In this document: piece after piece, positions 47,361 to 57,161 of the stretch
How positions within the stretch are numbered: position 1 is the stretch's first letter
Layout: each line of letters opens with the position of its first letter
Source of the DNA: Bacillus sp. 2B10
Lineage (GTDB): Bacteria; Pseudomonadota; Alphaproteobacteria; Sphingomonadales; Sphingomonadaceae
NCBI GenBank assembly: GCA_003946805.1
Contig: RPSH01000009.1
Location: 52,171 to 116,170 of the forward strand
Direction: 5' to 3'
DNA length: 64,000 nt
Notes under the pieces: generated by a model
What the model was told of the DNA's origin: nothing
What the model saw: only the letters and a program-made list of their open reading frames with translations
The model's database searches: none
Translations under genes and position numbers: made by a program

Positions 47361-47968
47361 GCAGCGGTCTCCAGAGCGGCCAGGAAGCGGTCGTGCGTCA
47401 TCGGGATCGAAAACATGGGGAAGGTCTTCGAGACCGCGGCGTCCTGTTCCTCAGGGCTTAGCGTCGCGGTGCAATCGGTCAGCGTAACCACGCGGAAACC
47501 GCGCTCATAGGCCGAGCGCATCGTCGATTCGACGCAGCAATTGGTGAGGAAACCGGCGATCGCCAGATCGGTAATGCCGCGCTGACGCAGGACGAAATCG
47601 ATATTGGTGCTCGCGAAGCAGTCGAGGCCGCGCTTACCCTCGACCACGATGTCGCCCTCGGCCGGTGCCATCGCATCGGCGATCGCCGCGCCCCAGCTGT
47701 CTTTCCGGAATGCGTTCGCCTGCTTGATACCGGCCAGGATACCATAAGGGTCGGACGGCATTTCCGGATAGCCCTCCGCAAAGGTGATCGGCGCGTGCAT
47801 CACGGTCACGCCCTGCGCGCGCGCCTGTTCCACAACCGTCCGGCTATGCGCCAGCATGTCGGTGTCGGCCATCACCGCCTTCACCGCATCATGCTGTACG
47901 CCGCCTTCGCTCACGAAGTCGTTCTGGTACTCGATCAGCAACAGGGCGGTCTTTTCGGGTATCATCAT
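47357..47968 (-). CDS. Isochorismatase-like cysteine hydrolase
   Basis: 203 residues from the ATG at 47968, with GGGAGAC in front. The triad is visible: Asp in LLIEYQNDF, Lys in VVEGKRGLDCF and Cys in LTNCCVESTMRSAYERGF. Members hydrolyse amides or isochorismate. Embedded between two molybdenum-subunit genes, it may process an amide linked to the aldehyde substrate, for example a nicotinamide- or carbamoyl-type compound; that is inference. Its end overlaps the second molybdenum-subunit start. Confidence 0.92.
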   Translation of the reverse strand: MMIPEKTALLLIEYQNDFVSEGGVQHDAVKAVMADTDMLAHSRTVVEQARAQGVTVMHAPITFAEGYPEMPSDPYGILAGIKQANAFRKDSWGAAIADAMAPAEGDIVVEGKRGLDCFASTNIDFVLRQRGITDLAIAGFLTNCCVESTMRSAYERGFRVVTLTDCTATLSPEEQDAAVSKTFPMFSIPMTHDRFLAALETAA

Positions 47969-48015
47969 CTTGTCTCCCATTCGCCCTGGATCACACGCGA
48001 CCGGTGCGGCGTGGC

Positions 48016-50223
48016 TCACGCCACCGCCGGCAACCGATCGAAATGCTTGTCGAGGGTCAGTGGATAATCGCGAAGGCGGACGCCCGTCGCGTTGTACATC
48101 GCGTTCGCGACCGCCGCGCCGACGCCGCACAGGCCAAGCTCGCCGATGCCCTTGGCCTTCATCGGATTGGCCTTGTCGTCGGCCTCCTCGAGGAAGATCA
48201 CGTCCTGATGCGGAATGTCGGCGTGGACCGGCACCTCGTAACTGGCCAGGTCATGGTTGACGAAGAAGCCGAAGCGCTTGTCGACCGCCAGTTCCTCCAT
48301 CAACGCGCTGCCGACACCCATCGTCATCGCGCCGATCACCTGGCTGCGCGCCGATGTCGGATTGATGATCCGCCCGGATGCGCAGACCGCCAGCATGCGG
48401 CGCAAGCGGGTCGCGCCAGTATAGCTATCGACGCCGACCTCGACGAAGTGCGCGCCAAAGGTGGACAGCTGCCAGCTCTTGTCGAGATCGCCATATTCGA
48501 TCTTGTCCTCGGCAACCAACTCGCCTGCGGAGGCGGCTCGGCGAAGGTCGGCCGAGCGATTGCCGCTAGTGACCTTGCCGCCGTCGAACACCGCATCGGC
48601 CGAAGTATAGCCGAGGCGCTGGGCGACCGCCTCGCGCAGCTTGACGCACGCCGCATAGACGCCCGCCGTCACGTTGGCGGCGCCGAACTGGCCGCCCGAC
48701 CCGGCCGAGACCGGGAATGCCGAGTTGCCGAGCTTCACCATGACGGCTTCGATCGGAACGCCCATCATCTCCGCCGCGGTCTGCGCGATGATCGTGTAGC
48801 TGCCGGTGCCGATGTCGGTCATGTCGGTCTCGACGGTGACGATGCCGTCCTTGCCGAGCCGGACGCGGGCACCCGACGTCATGTTCATGTGGTTGCGGAA
48901 CGCGGATGCCACGCCCATCCCGACCAGCCAGCGCCCGTCGCGGACCTGGCCGGGCTGCGCGTTGCGACGCGACCAGCCGAACTGCTGCGCGCCCTCGGTC
49001 AGGCAACGCACCAGCTCACGCTGCGAGAAACGCCGCTTGGGGTCCTTCGGATCGACCTGCGTGTCGTTCTTCACGCGGAAGGCGATCGGATCCATGCGGA
49101 GCTTTTCCGCCATCTCGTCCATTGCGATCTCGAGCGCCATCAGGCCCGGCGCTTCACCCGGTGCGCGCATCGCGTTGCCCTCCGGAAGATCGAGCACCGC
49201 GAGCCGCATCGACGTCAGGCGGTTCGCGCCGGCATAGAGCAGGTTCGTCTGCAGCACCGCGGCTTCCGGGCTGCCGTTCGGCTGGTCGCCCGAGCCGCTC
49301 TCGTGTGCGATCGCGGTGATCGTGCCGTCCTTGGCCGCGCCGATGCGGATGCGCTGGCGCGTCGCCGGCCGATGCGTCGTGTTGTTGGCCATGAACGGCC
49401 GGCTCATCGCCAGCTTGACCGGACGCCCTGCTGCCTTTGCACCGAGCGCCGCCAATACCGCATCGCTGCGCAGGAACAGTTTCCCGCCAAAGCCGCCGCC
49501 GACATAGGGCGAAAGAAAGGTGACCTTCTCCTTCGGCATGTTCAGCGTGGTGGCGAGATCGGTGCGTCCCCAGTCGATCATCTGGTTCGACGTCCACACC
49601 GTCAGCGCATCGCCATCCCACGCGGCGATCGAAGCAAACGGCTCCATCATCGCGTGGCTGTGATCCGGCGTGGTATACTCGGCGTCGAGCTTGACCGGCG
49701 CCGATGCGAAGGCGGTTTCGAACGTGCCGACCCGGTCTTCGCCCTTGCCGGGCTTGTCAGCGTCGGTCAGCGGGGCCGTCTTCAACGCCGCATCCAGATC
49801 GAACCGGCCCTTGCCGCGCGCATAATCGACGCGGACCAAGCCCGCCGCGGCGCGCGCCTGCTCGAACGTCTCGGCGACGACGATGGCGACGGCCTGGTGA
49901 TAATGATCGACGTCCGGCCCGGCGAGCAGCTTGACGGTGTTGAACTTGCCCTTGCCGAGCTTGCCCACGTCCGCGGCGGTGACGATCGCGATTACGCCGG
50001 GTGCAGCCTTCGCCGCGACCGTGTCGATCGCGTTGATGCGGCCCTTGGCGACGGCGGCGCCAACGGCGTAACCATAAGCGGCGTTCTCAACCTCGCGGTG
50101 ATGCTCATACGCATAGGGCGCCAGCCCGGTCGTCTTGAGCGGGCCGTCGATCCGGGTATGCGCGCGCCCGACGACCTTCATCCGGTCGATCGGGTTGGAG
50201 ACGGCGGGTGTTTCGAACTTCAT
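48016..50223 (-). CDS. paoC: Aldehyde oxidoreductase molybdenum subunit, PaoC-type
   Basis: 735 residues from the ATG at 50223 (the frame to 50274 lies in the FAD-subunit gene). Motifs: YVGGGFGGKLFLRSDA, NAMRAPGEAPGLMALEI, TDMTDIGTGSYTIIAQTAAE and the catalytic Glu in KGIGELGLCG. It binds the Moco and oxidises aldehydes to acids. Directly follows the FAD subunit (four bases), as in E. coli paoABC, so it is the primary partner of the two small subunits. Confidence 0.95.
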   Translation of the reverse strand: MKFETPAVSNPIDRMKVVGRAHTRIDGPLKTTGLAPYAYEHHREVENAAYGYAVGAAVAKGRINAIDTVAAKAAPGVIAIVTAADVGKLGKGKFNTVKLLAGPDVDHYHQAVAIVVAETFEQARAAAGLVRVDYARGKGRFDLDAALKTAPLTDADKPGKGEDRVGTFETAFASAPVKLDAEYTTPDHSHAMMEPFASIAAWDGDALTVWTSNQMIDWGRTDLATTLNMPKEKVTFLSPYVGGGFGGKLFLRSDAVLAALGAKAAGRPVKLAMSRPFMANNTTHRPATRQRIRIGAAKDGTITAIAHESGSGDQPNGSPEAAVLQTNLLYAGANRLTSMRLAVLDLPEGNAMRAPGEAPGLMALEIAMDEMAEKLRMDPIAFRVKNDTQVDPKDPKRRFSQRELVRCLTEGAQQFGWSRRNAQPGQVRDGRWLVGMGVASAFRNHMNMTSGARVRLGKDGIVTVETDMTDIGTGSYTIIAQTAAEMMGVPIEAVMVKLGNSAFPVSAGSGGQFGAANVTAGVYAACVKLREAVAQRLGYTSADAVFDGGKVTSGNRSADLRRAASAGELVAEDKIEYGDLDKSWQLSTFGAHFVEVGVDSYTGATRLRRMLAVCASGRIINPTSARSQVIGAMTMGVGSALMEELAVDKRFGFFVNHDLASYEVPVHADIPHQDVIFLEEADDKANPMKAKGIGELGLCGVGAAVANAMYNATGVRLRDYPLTLDKHFDRLPAVA

Positions 50224-50227
50224 GGGT

Positions 50228-51178
50228 TTATGCCTTCGCTTCGGCGATGACCGAGGCCAGGGCGCGGGTGGCAAGCGGGAGCTTGAACGCGTTGTCCTTG
50301 GTCGGCGTCGCGCCCTGGAACGCGCGTGCGGTCACCGCGGCGGCACCGCGTGGCAGCAGCGCATCCGCCGCCTCGACACGCCACGGACGGGGGGCCACGC
50401 CGCCGAACGCGACGCGCCCGGTACCGTCCGGCTGGATCACCGCGGCCACCGACACCAGCGCATAGGCATAGGACGCACGATCGCGCACCTTCTCGTAGAA
50501 ATGCTTGCCACCGAGCGGCTTCGGCAACGTCACCGCGGTGATCAGCTCGCCCTGCTTCAGCACGGTGTCCTGCTGGGGCATGTCACCCCATAGCCGGTGA
50601 AAGTCGGCGATCGGGATCGACCGGCGCTGACCGGTCGCGTCGACCGTTTCGACCACCGCGTCGAGCACGCGCATCGCCACGGCCATGTCGCCGGGGAACG
50701 TCGCGATGCAGCTGTCGCTGACGCCGATGACGCCCAACTGGCGCGAATAGCCGCCGATCGCGGCGCAGCCGGAACCCGGCTTGCGCTTATTGCACGCCAT
50801 GTTGGTGTCGTAGAAATACGGGCACCGCGTGCGCTGGAGCAGGTTGCCCGCAGTCGACGCCTTGTTACGCAACTGGCCGGACGCGCCTGCGACGATCGCA
50901 CGGGTCAGCACGCCATAGTCTCGGCGGATCCGCTCGTCGGCGGCGAGGTTGGTGTTCGTCACCAGCGCGCCGATGCGAAGCCCGCCGTCACGCGTTGGCT
51001 CGATCTTGTCGAAACCAAGATCCTGCACGTCGACGAGATGCGTCGGCGTCTCGACCTCGATCTTCATCAGGTCGAGCAGGTTGGTCCCGCCGGCGATGAA
51101 CTTGGCGGCCGGGTTGCCCGCGACCGCGCGCGCGGCGGCACTCGCATCCTTCGCGCGCTCATAGGTGAAAGCTCTCAT
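50228..51178 (-). CDS. paoB: Aldehyde oxidoreductase FAD-binding subunit, PaoB-type
   Basis: 316 residues from the ATG at 51178, overlapping the 2Fe-2S subunit stop. FAD-binding [14 protein letters not shown] and [18 protein letters not shown]. The insert [20 protein letters not shown] with a following Cys matches the extra 4Fe-4S site known from E. coli PaoB. It passes electrons between the FeS subunit and the acceptor. Confidence 0.94.
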   Translation of the reverse strand: MRAFTYERAKDASAAARAVAGNPAAKFIAGGTNLLDLMKIEVETPTHLVDVQDLGFDKIEPTRDGGLRIGALVTNTNLAADERIRRDYGVLTRAIVAGASGQLRNKASTAGNLLQRTRCPYFYDTNMACNKRKPGSGCAAIGGYSRQLGVIGVSDSCIATFPGDMAVAMRVLDAVVETVDATGQRRSIPIADFHRLWGDMPQQDTVLKQGELITAVTLPKPLGGKHFYEKVRDRASYAYALVSVAAVIQPDGTGRVAFGGVAPRPWRVEAADALLPRGAAAVTARAFQGATPTKDNAFKLPLATRALASVIAEAKA

Positions 51179-51813
51179 GCTTTTGCTCCCGCGACTTCGG
51201 CCATGGCCTCTGCGATGTTGGAATAGGCACCGCAGCGGCAGATGTTGCCGCTCATGCGCTCGCGCATCTCGACGTTCGTCGCGGTCGGCTTGGTCATCAG
51301 GTCGTCCTGCGCATGACTGGGAACACCGCGCTTGATCTCGTCGAGGACCGCGACGGCCGAGCAGATCTGCCCCGGCGTGCAATAGCCGCACTGATAGCCG
51401 TCATGCTTGATGAAGGCCGCCTGCATCGGGTGCAGCTTGTCCGGCGTGCCGAGGCCCTCGATCGTCGTGATCTCGTCGCCTTCGTGCATCACCGCGAGGC
51501 TCAGGCAGGAATTGATGCGGACCCCGTCGACCATCACGGTGCAGGCGCCGCACTGACCATGATCGCAGCCCTTCTTGGTCCCCGTCAGATGCAGGTGTTC
51601 GCGCAGCGCGTCGAGCAGGGTCGTGCGCGGATCGAGGCTGAGCTCGCGCTTCTCGCCATTGACCTTGAACCGTACCGGCATCGTTGGCGCGGCCTCCGCC
51701 TTGGGCGGCGGCGTGGCGGCGGCACCGGCCGGAGATGCGACGATCACGGCGGTCGCCGCGCTGCCCGCGAGCAGCCCGCGCCGCGAAAATTCCACTTCAG
51801 ATACGCTGGGCAT
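51175..51813 (-). CDS. paoA: Aldehyde oxidoreductase 2Fe-2S subunit with Tat signal, PaoA-type
   Basis: 212 residues. Twin-arginine signal [20 protein letters not shown] exports the folded complex to the periplasm. Two 2Fe-2S sites: [16 protein letters not shown] with CLSL for the plant-ferredoxin type, and [14 protein letters not shown] with [10 protein letters not shown] for the second. It connects Moco and FAD. The ATG lies inside the end of the upstream xdhC-like gene. Confidence 0.95.
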   Translation of the reverse strand: MPSVSEVEFSRRGLLAGSAATAVIVASPAGAAATPPPKAEAAPTMPVRFKVNGEKRELSLDPRTTLLDALREHLHLTGTKKGCDHGQCGACTVMVDGVRINSCLSLAVMHEGDEITTIEGLGTPDKLHPMQAAFIKHDGYQCGYCTPGQICSAVAVLDEIKRGVPSHAQDDLMTKPTATNVEMRERMSGNICRCGAYSNIAEAMAEVAGAKA

Positions 51814-52915
51814 GGGCTTGGTCTTCCTTCCTGTCGAACCGCGCGTCCGCGGTAAGGGTCTGATCTACATCAAAGATTGTCGAGGACTGTAACGCATCGG
51901 AACCGTGTTCGGAGCGTGCATGATATTCAATGGAACCGTGAGAATGACTCATTGCGAACGATGCTTCACGACGCTCGTTCGATGCCGTCGCAGCCTCGAA
52001 GGCCTGAACTACCTGCGCCATGATCGAGAGTGCCAAAGTCTGGGGATCGCGTGTCGCCTTAATCAGGCCTACGGGGCCGATGACCCTTGCAATATCACTC
52101 GGACTTGCGCCCGCTTCCAGGAGGCGCCGCTGGCGTTCGAGATGCGTGCGCATGCTGCCCATCGCCCCGACGAAGAACGGGCGCTGCTCCAGAACCTGGA
52201 GCAGCAGCGGCGTTTCCCAGTCGTGATCGTGGAACAGCGTCACGACGGCCGTCCATGAGTCGACCATCAAACCGTCCACGCGGCCGACGAAGCGGAGACG
52301 TTCTGCAGACATACCCTTCTCTCGTGCTTCCTCGACCAGGGAAACTTGTGGGCTCAAAAGCATGACGTCGGCGCCGTAGGCACGGGCAATGTCGCGCATC
52401 GCCGCGGGTTCCGCACCATGTCCCATCACGAGCAGTCGCAGGACCGGATCGTGCCGAACGATGACGGCAGTATCGCGCCTGTGTGTGCGATCGTCTTTGT
52501 CCGAACGGGCAGCAACCAGACCGCCGTCCACGGTGAGTTGGAGCGTGAGCGGGTCGCGCCTTTCCAGAACGGCAATGGCGCAATCAATTTGCCGTCGATC
52601 CGGCACTGGCGTGAACAACAGGTCGATGCCCCCGCCGCAGGGCAGCCGAATGTCGATATAGCGTGAGCCGTCACCGTAGCGCACGTGGCGCGCACGTCCA
52701 TCGGTAAGGACCTCCTGCGCCTCGGCGATCACCGCGGCTTCGACGCATCCGCCGGAAAACGATCCGATCGACCGTCCGCTTTCGGCGACCGCCATGTGCT
52801 CGCCCGGCGCGCGCGCCGCGCTGCCGGTGACGTCGGTCAGCGTCACCAGCGCCGCCGGCTCCCCGCGCTCGGCACAGTCGCGCAGGAAGCGCAGGATCGT
52901 CAACGCCTGCCTCAT
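51797..52915 (-). CDS. XdhC/PaoD-type molybdenum cofactor insertion protein
   Basis: 372 residues from the ATG at 52915 (ATGA overlap with the MFS stop). N-terminal XdhC domain (PAALVTLTDVTGSAARAPGE, GSFSGGCVEAAVIAEA) and a Rossmann-like C-terminal domain (LRLLVMGHGAEPAAMRDIA, PFFVGAMGSMRTHLERQR, RVIGPVGL). It protects or sulfurates Moco and inserts it into the molybdenum subunit. About 60 extra residues follow the domain (from ATASNERREA), and the end overlaps the paoA start by 17 bases. Confidence 0.9.
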   Translation of the reverse strand: MRQALTILRFLRDCAERGEPAALVTLTDVTGSAARAPGEHMAVAESGRSIGSFSGGCVEAAVIAEAQEVLTDGRARHVRYGDGSRYIDIRLPCGGGIDLLFTPVPDRRQIDCAIAVLERRDPLTLQLTVDGGLVAARSDKDDRTHRRDTAVIVRHDPVLRLLVMGHGAEPAAMRDIARAYGADVMLLSPQVSLVEEAREKGMSAERLRFVGRVDGLMVDSWTAVVTLFHDHDWETPLLLQVLEQRPFFVGAMGSMRTHLERQRRLLEAGASPSDIARVIGPVGLIKATRDPQTLALSIMAQVVQAFEAATASNERREASFAMSHSHGSIEYHARSEHGSDALQSSTIFDVDQTLTADARFDRKEDQAHAQRI

Positions 52916-54144
52916 GCAGCCACGGCCTGGGCATGCCCAGCCGCGCCGCGGTGTGCGCGGCCCATCGCCAGGGCGGCCACTGCGGCCACTGCCAGGAGGC
53001 CGGCGCTGGCGAGAAACTCGGCGCGCGGTCCGGCCGAATCGAAGACGATGCCTCCCATCGTCGCGCCGACTGTAATGGCGAGCTGAACGATCGCCACCAT
53101 AAGCCCGCCACCGGCTTCGGCCTCGTCGGGCACGGTCCGCGCCAGCCAGGTCCACCATGCCACCGGAGCGGACGTGCCCGCAAAACCCCAGGCCGCAAGA
53201 AGGATCCCGACCGCGACGACCGACGTCCCAACGACCGTCAGCGCCACCGCCGTGGCCGCCATGAAAGCGGGCAACGCGGCGAGCGTGAGGAACAGCCCCG
53301 CGTTCAGCACGCGGCCGATGAGGACTGTACCGATGAACCCGGATACGCCGAGGATCAGCAGCATGATCGACAGCATCCTTGGCGAGACGAGCGTCACCTG
53401 CTCGAGGAACGGGCGAAGATAGGTGAACAGCGAAAACTGACCGACGAACAGCATGGCGACGGTCAGCAGGCCTAGCACCACGGGCGGACGACGGAGCAGC
53501 GCGAACATGCCGCGGGCGCTCTGCGGTTTGGCTACACGCAGGCTCGGCAGCGTGACAGCCTGCCAGATCACCGCGGCGACCGCGACGGGGACCACACAGA
53601 AAAATGCTCCGCGCCACCCGATCAGGCTCCCGACGAAGCTGCCCAGCGGTGCCGCAAGCACGGTGGCGAGCGCGTTGCCGCCACTGATGACCGCGAGCGC
53701 CTTCGGGACCGACTGGCTCGGCACCAGTCGCATCGCGACGGCGGCGGACATGGACCAGAACCCGCCAATTGCCACACCCAACAGCGCACGCCCGGCCATG
53801 AACACCAGGTAGGTCGGCGCGAAGGCGACGATGGCGCCGGACAGCACCAGCATGCTGGTCAGGACGAGCAGCACGATCCGGCGGTCCGTCCTGCCCAGAA
53901 CGGCAGACAGCGACAGGCTGGTGATGACCGCGAACAATCCGGATACGGCGATCGCCTGTCCGGCCTTTCCCTCGCTGAGGTTCAGCGTCTGAGCGATCGG
54001 GCTGAGCAGGCTGACGGGCATGAACTCGGACGCGACGAGCACGAAACTGCACAGCGCCATTGCGTACACCGCGCCCCAGCGGGCGGGCCGTTCGTTGATG
54101 CGCGCGGCATCGGTTTTCGCAACCGCCGCGATGGGACTTGCCAT
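52912..54144 (-). CDS. MFS transporter at the head of the pao-type operon
   Basis: 410 residues from the ATG at 54144, which has CAGGAGAGCCATC before it; the frame extends to 54186 without support. Twelve helices; FVLVASEFMPVSLLSPIAQT and LGRTDRRIVLLVLTS are typical of DHA1 nucleoside/drug efflux proteins. First gene of the operon, so it may take up or export the aldehyde, acid or purine-like substrate. Confidence 0.9.
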   Translation of the reverse strand: MASPIAAVAKTDAARINERPARWGAVYAMALCSFVLVASEFMPVSLLSPIAQTLNLSEGKAGQAIAVSGLFAVITSLSLSAVLGRTDRRIVLLVLTSMLVLSGAIVAFAPTYLVFMAGRALLGVAIGGFWSMSAAVAMRLVPSQSVPKALAVISGGNALATVLAAPLGSFVGSLIGWRGAFFCVVPVAVAAVIWQAVTLPSLRVAKPQSARGMFALLRRPPVVLGLLTVAMLFVGQFSLFTYLRPFLEQVTLVSPRMLSIMLLILGVSGFIGTVLIGRVLNAGLFLTLAALPAFMAATAVALTVVGTSVVAVGILLAAWGFAGTSAPVAWWTWLARTVPDEAEAGGGLMVAIVQLAITVGATMGGIVFDSAGPRAEFLASAGLLAVAAVAALAMGRAHRGAAGHAQAVAA

Positions 54145-54346
54145 GATGGCTCTCCTGAGTGTGTCATATGCGCCCGGACCCGTCATCGAGGGGGATCGCG
54201 ACGGAGCCGGGCGCTCGCGCCGTGCCGGTTCGGGGACGAACGGTAGGCTGCGAAGACCAGTAATTTAGGGGAGGTCGATCAAGCGGACAATTCAGCCAGA
54301 CGTTAACGCCTCGGTGAGCGCAGCTCATGCACGCGCCCGCAAAACC

Positions 54347-55051
54347 CTAAGTCGTCAGGGCTGGCGTGACCCGATACCGAAGCCAGACGATCCCGCCGTC
54401 CATGACTTCGTGACTGATCAAAGCCAGGGTATCGATCGACAACCGGGCCGGCGCCGACGCCCCGGAGCCATCGAAAACGGCAGGAGCGCCCGATGCGCCG
54501 TCGATCGCGGGAACGAGCATCAGGCTGATCTCGTCGATGAGGCCGGCACGAAGGAAGCCGCCGTTGAGGTGACCGCCGCCCTCTATCAGCAAGCGGTCGA
54601 TACCGAGTTCGGTACTTAGAACTGCTAGAACCTCGTGCGGGTCCAGATGGGTCTCGCCAGCAAAGATGTAGCCAACGCCGTCCTCCCTTAATCCCGCGAG
54701 ATGCGCGTCGGATACGGCCTTGGTCAGGACGACGACGATCGGATCGTCGCCGACGTCGCTGCGTCCCCAGGCAATCTTGCCTTGGGCATCCAGAACGATG
54801 CCATACGCCTCCGCATCGGTCCTGGGCAGCCACGCCCTCCGGGGAAACTTTGCTTCAGGACGCTCGGGGTATACTTCTCGCTTGGCAAATTCCTGGCCGG
54901 TGACACGCCCGACGATCCACGATCCGCCGCCAAGCCGGTCATGCAGTTCCTCGTACATCTCGTGCGAATGCGCGCCGCGTGGCGTCCAGCGTTCGGGCAG
55001 GATCCTGCCATCGATGCTGCTGGCCATGTGACAGATGATATGCGGCTTCAT
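54347..55051 (-). CDS. RibD C-terminal/dihydrofolate-reductase-like protein
   Basis: 234 residues from the ATG at 55051; longer frames lack support. It starts MKPHIICHMASSIDGRILPE, the usual opening of the RibD reductase fold, and has GSWIVGRVTGQEF, LLIEGGGHLNGGFLRAGLID and EISLMLVPAIDG. A stand-alone member outside a riboflavin operon, so a general NAD(P)H-dependent reductase of unknown substrate. About 200 bases with no gene separate it from the MFS start. Confidence 0.9.
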   Translation of the reverse strand: MKPHIICHMASSIDGRILPERWTPRGAHSHEMYEELHDRLGGGSWIVGRVTGQEFAKREVYPERPEAKFPRRAWLPRTDAEAYGIVLDAQGKIAWGRSDVGDDPIVVVLTKAVSDAHLAGLREDGVGYIFAGETHLDPHEVLAVLSTELGIDRLLIEGGGHLNGGFLRAGLIDEISLMLVPAIDGASGAPAVFDGSGASAPARLSIDTLALISHEVMDGGIVWLRYRVTPALTT

Positions 55052-55230
55052 GTGCGGGAATCCTGGCGCTGACCTCTGATCTATTTGCACAAAACGACAG
55101 CGCTGGCCTGCCGGCCCAATGAGGCTCCTACATTGGATCGGTGAAGGGATTTCATGGAAGCGGCACCGATCGGCTGCGTTCTTGACCATGTCCGCGGCGA
55201 CCAAGCCGCCTCAGCGTCAAGGAAAACATC

Positions 55231-56013
55231 ATGACCGACCAGAGCCAGAGCTACGCAGGCAAGATCGCCTTCATCACCGGCGCCGCCAACGGCATCGGAT
55301 GCACCACCGCCATCGCCTTCGCCCGGGCCGGTGCCCATGTTGCCGTCGTCGATCTGAACAGTGACGGCGTTGCCGGGGTCGTCGCGGCGATCGAAGCGGC
55401 GGGGGGCAGCGCCATCGGCATCACCTGCGACGTCTCGAAGAAGGAGGACGTCCGAGCCGCGCTTGACAAGACCGTCGAGGCCTTTGGCGGGATCGACATC
55501 GCCTTCAATAATGCGGGCATTGAGCAGCAACAGATCCCGCTGGCGGACCTCAGCGAGGAGGCTTTCGACCGCATGACCGCGATCGATCTGCGCGGTGTGT
55601 TCCTGTGCATGAAGTATCAGATCCCGCTGATGCAGAAGCGCGGCGGCGGCGTGATCGTCAACACCTCGTCGGGCGCCGGCGTCGTCGGTATCGCGGGGCA
55701 GGCCGGGTACGTCGCGGTCAAGCATGGCGTGATCGGCCTCAGCAAGTCGGCCGCGCTCGAATATATCGGCGACAATATCCGCGTGAACGTCATCTGCCCC
55801 GGCATCATCGAAACGCCGATGATCATGGACCGGGTGTCGGGCGGTACCGAGGAAGGCCAGAAGAAGATGGCCGCGCAAGAGCCGATCGGCCGCTTAGGCA
55901 AGCCCGAGGAGATCGCCGCTGCCGTCCTCTACATGTGCTCGGACGCCGCGGCCTTCATGGTCGGCCATGCGCTGGTCGTCGATGGGGGCCAGACCGTCGG
56001 TCTCAGCGGCTGA
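55231..56013 (+). CDS. SDR-family oxidoreductase
   Basis: 260 residues. Cofactor motif [24 protein letters not shown] and the YVAVK active site; the end [12 protein letters not shown] is typical. Closely related in pattern to the SDRs at 33326 and 35536. Divergent from the RibD-like gene across 179 bases. No operon partner is evident. Confidence 0.94.
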   Translation: MTDQSQSYAGKIAFITGAANGIGCTTAIAFARAGAHVAVVDLNSDGVAGVVAAIEAAGGSAIGITCDVSKKEDVRAALDKTVEAFGGIDIAFNNAGIEQQQIPLADLSEEAFDRMTAIDLRGVFLCMKYQIPLMQKRGGGVIVNTSSGAGVVGIAGQAGYVAVKHGVIGLSKSAALEYIGDNIRVNVICPGIIETPMIMDRVSGGTEEGQKKMAAQEPIGRLGKPEEIAAAVLYMCSDAAAFMVGHALVVDGGQTVGLSG

Positions 56014-56255
56014 CTTTACCCCCGACCAGATGTCGCTGCGGCGGATCGTCGGTCAGAAGCGAGGATGCGGTCGCCATCCTCGCTTGGGCTAGCCGTTGAT
56101 TGGTATGTGAGCGGATTTCATCCCGTCGATGAAGGGCCCGCCGATTGTCTAGGCTAGCCCTTTCCTGGAAAGCAGGTGTCACGACGATCGGCGCGCTTCG
56201 TCCCGCTGGGTGAAGAGTCGCCGATACCGTCGGCCTATCAAAATGCGAGGTCATC

Positions 56256-57098
56256 ATGAGCAAGGTCTGGTTTATCACGGGAGCCGGTAGCGGTTTGGGC
56301 GCCGGCACCGCTCGCGCGGCCCTCCAGAATGGCGACCGGGTTATCGCAGCAGGTCGAAACGTCGCGAAAATCAACGATGCCCTTCGCGAGTACGCCGGCG
56401 ACACCCTCCTCGTCACCGCGCTCGACGTGACGAACCCCGCTGAGGTTCTAGCCTCCGTCGACCGGGGCATCGCCGAATTCGGTGCGGTCGACGTGCTGCT
56501 CAACAATGCCGGCGGCGGTGTGTTCGGGAATTTCGAGGAACTCGACTGGGCCGACATCGAGTGGCAGTACCGCGTCAACGTTTTCGGCGTGATGCACGTG
56601 CTGCGCGCGGTTCTGCCGGTCATGCGGCGCCAGCGGTGCGGGACGATCCTGAACATCAGCTCGGGCGGCGGTATCCAGGGTTTCGCGCAGAGCACCGCGT
56701 ACGGCGCGACCAAGTTCGCCGTCGAGGGGCTGACCCTCGCGCTGGCACAGGAGGTCGAGCAATTCGGCATCAGGACCGTGCTCGTCGAACCGGGCATGTT
56801 CCGGACCGACCTGCTGAGCGAGGCGTCCGTGCGCTATACTGCGCCGAGTATCGACGACTATTCGCATTTGATTCCCGCTCGTGACGCCTGGGCGCCCGTC
56901 AATGGAACGCAGGCGGGTGATCCGGCCAAGTTCGGGAAAGTCATGGTGCAGGTCGCAGGCATGGCGGAACCTCCGCGGATCCTCGCAGTCGGCAAGGACG
57001 TGCTCGGCATCATCGAGACGATGACCGCCGAGCGCCGGCAGCAGGCCGCGAAGTTCGCGCAGCTGTCGAGCTCGACCGACTTCGACGCTGCGCACTGA
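56256..57098 (+). CDS. SDR-family oxidoreductase
   Basis: 280 residues, GAGGT upstream of the ATG. Cofactor motif TGAGSGLG, LLNNAGG, NISSGGG and YGATK. The longer C-terminal part (YSHLIPARDAW to the end) places it in the SDR group of short-chain dehydrogenases often acting on larger ketones. A separate transcript is suggested by 242 bases of upstream spacing, which hold no recognised gene, and by the hairpin after the stop. Confidence 0.93.
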   Translation: MSKVWFITGAGSGLGAGTARAALQNGDRVIAAGRNVAKINDALREYAGDTLLVTALDVTNPAEVLASVDRGIAEFGAVDVLLNNAGGGVFGNFEELDWADIEWQYRVNVFGVMHVLRAVLPVMRRQRCGTILNISSGGGIQGFAQSTAYGATKFAVEGLTLALAQEVEQFGIRTVLVEPGMFRTDLLSEASVRYTAPSIDDYSHLIPARDAWAPVNGTQAGDPAKFGKVMVQVAGMAEPPRILAVGKDVLGIIETMTAERRQQAAKFAQLSSSTDFDAAH

Positions 57099-57104
57099 TT
57101 GCGT

Positions 57105-57140
57105 GTTGGCCGACCCATGCTTCCTTTCAGGTCGGCCAAC
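57105..57140. terminator. Hairpin after the SDR gene
   Basis: GTTGGCCGACC (57105-57115) pairs perfectly with GGTCGGCCAAC (57130-57140) across a 14-base loop. It starts seven bases after the SDR stop and ends 21 bases before the next start, so it may terminate the SDR transcript or shape the leader of the next gene. Confidence 0.65.
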
Positions 57141-57161
57141 AGGCCGCAGGCCAGCCGAACG

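Noticed and set aside
48004..50250. 748-codon plus-strand ORF opposite the PaoC gene
   Set aside because: Antisense to a full-length molybdenum subunit; no recognisable motifs.
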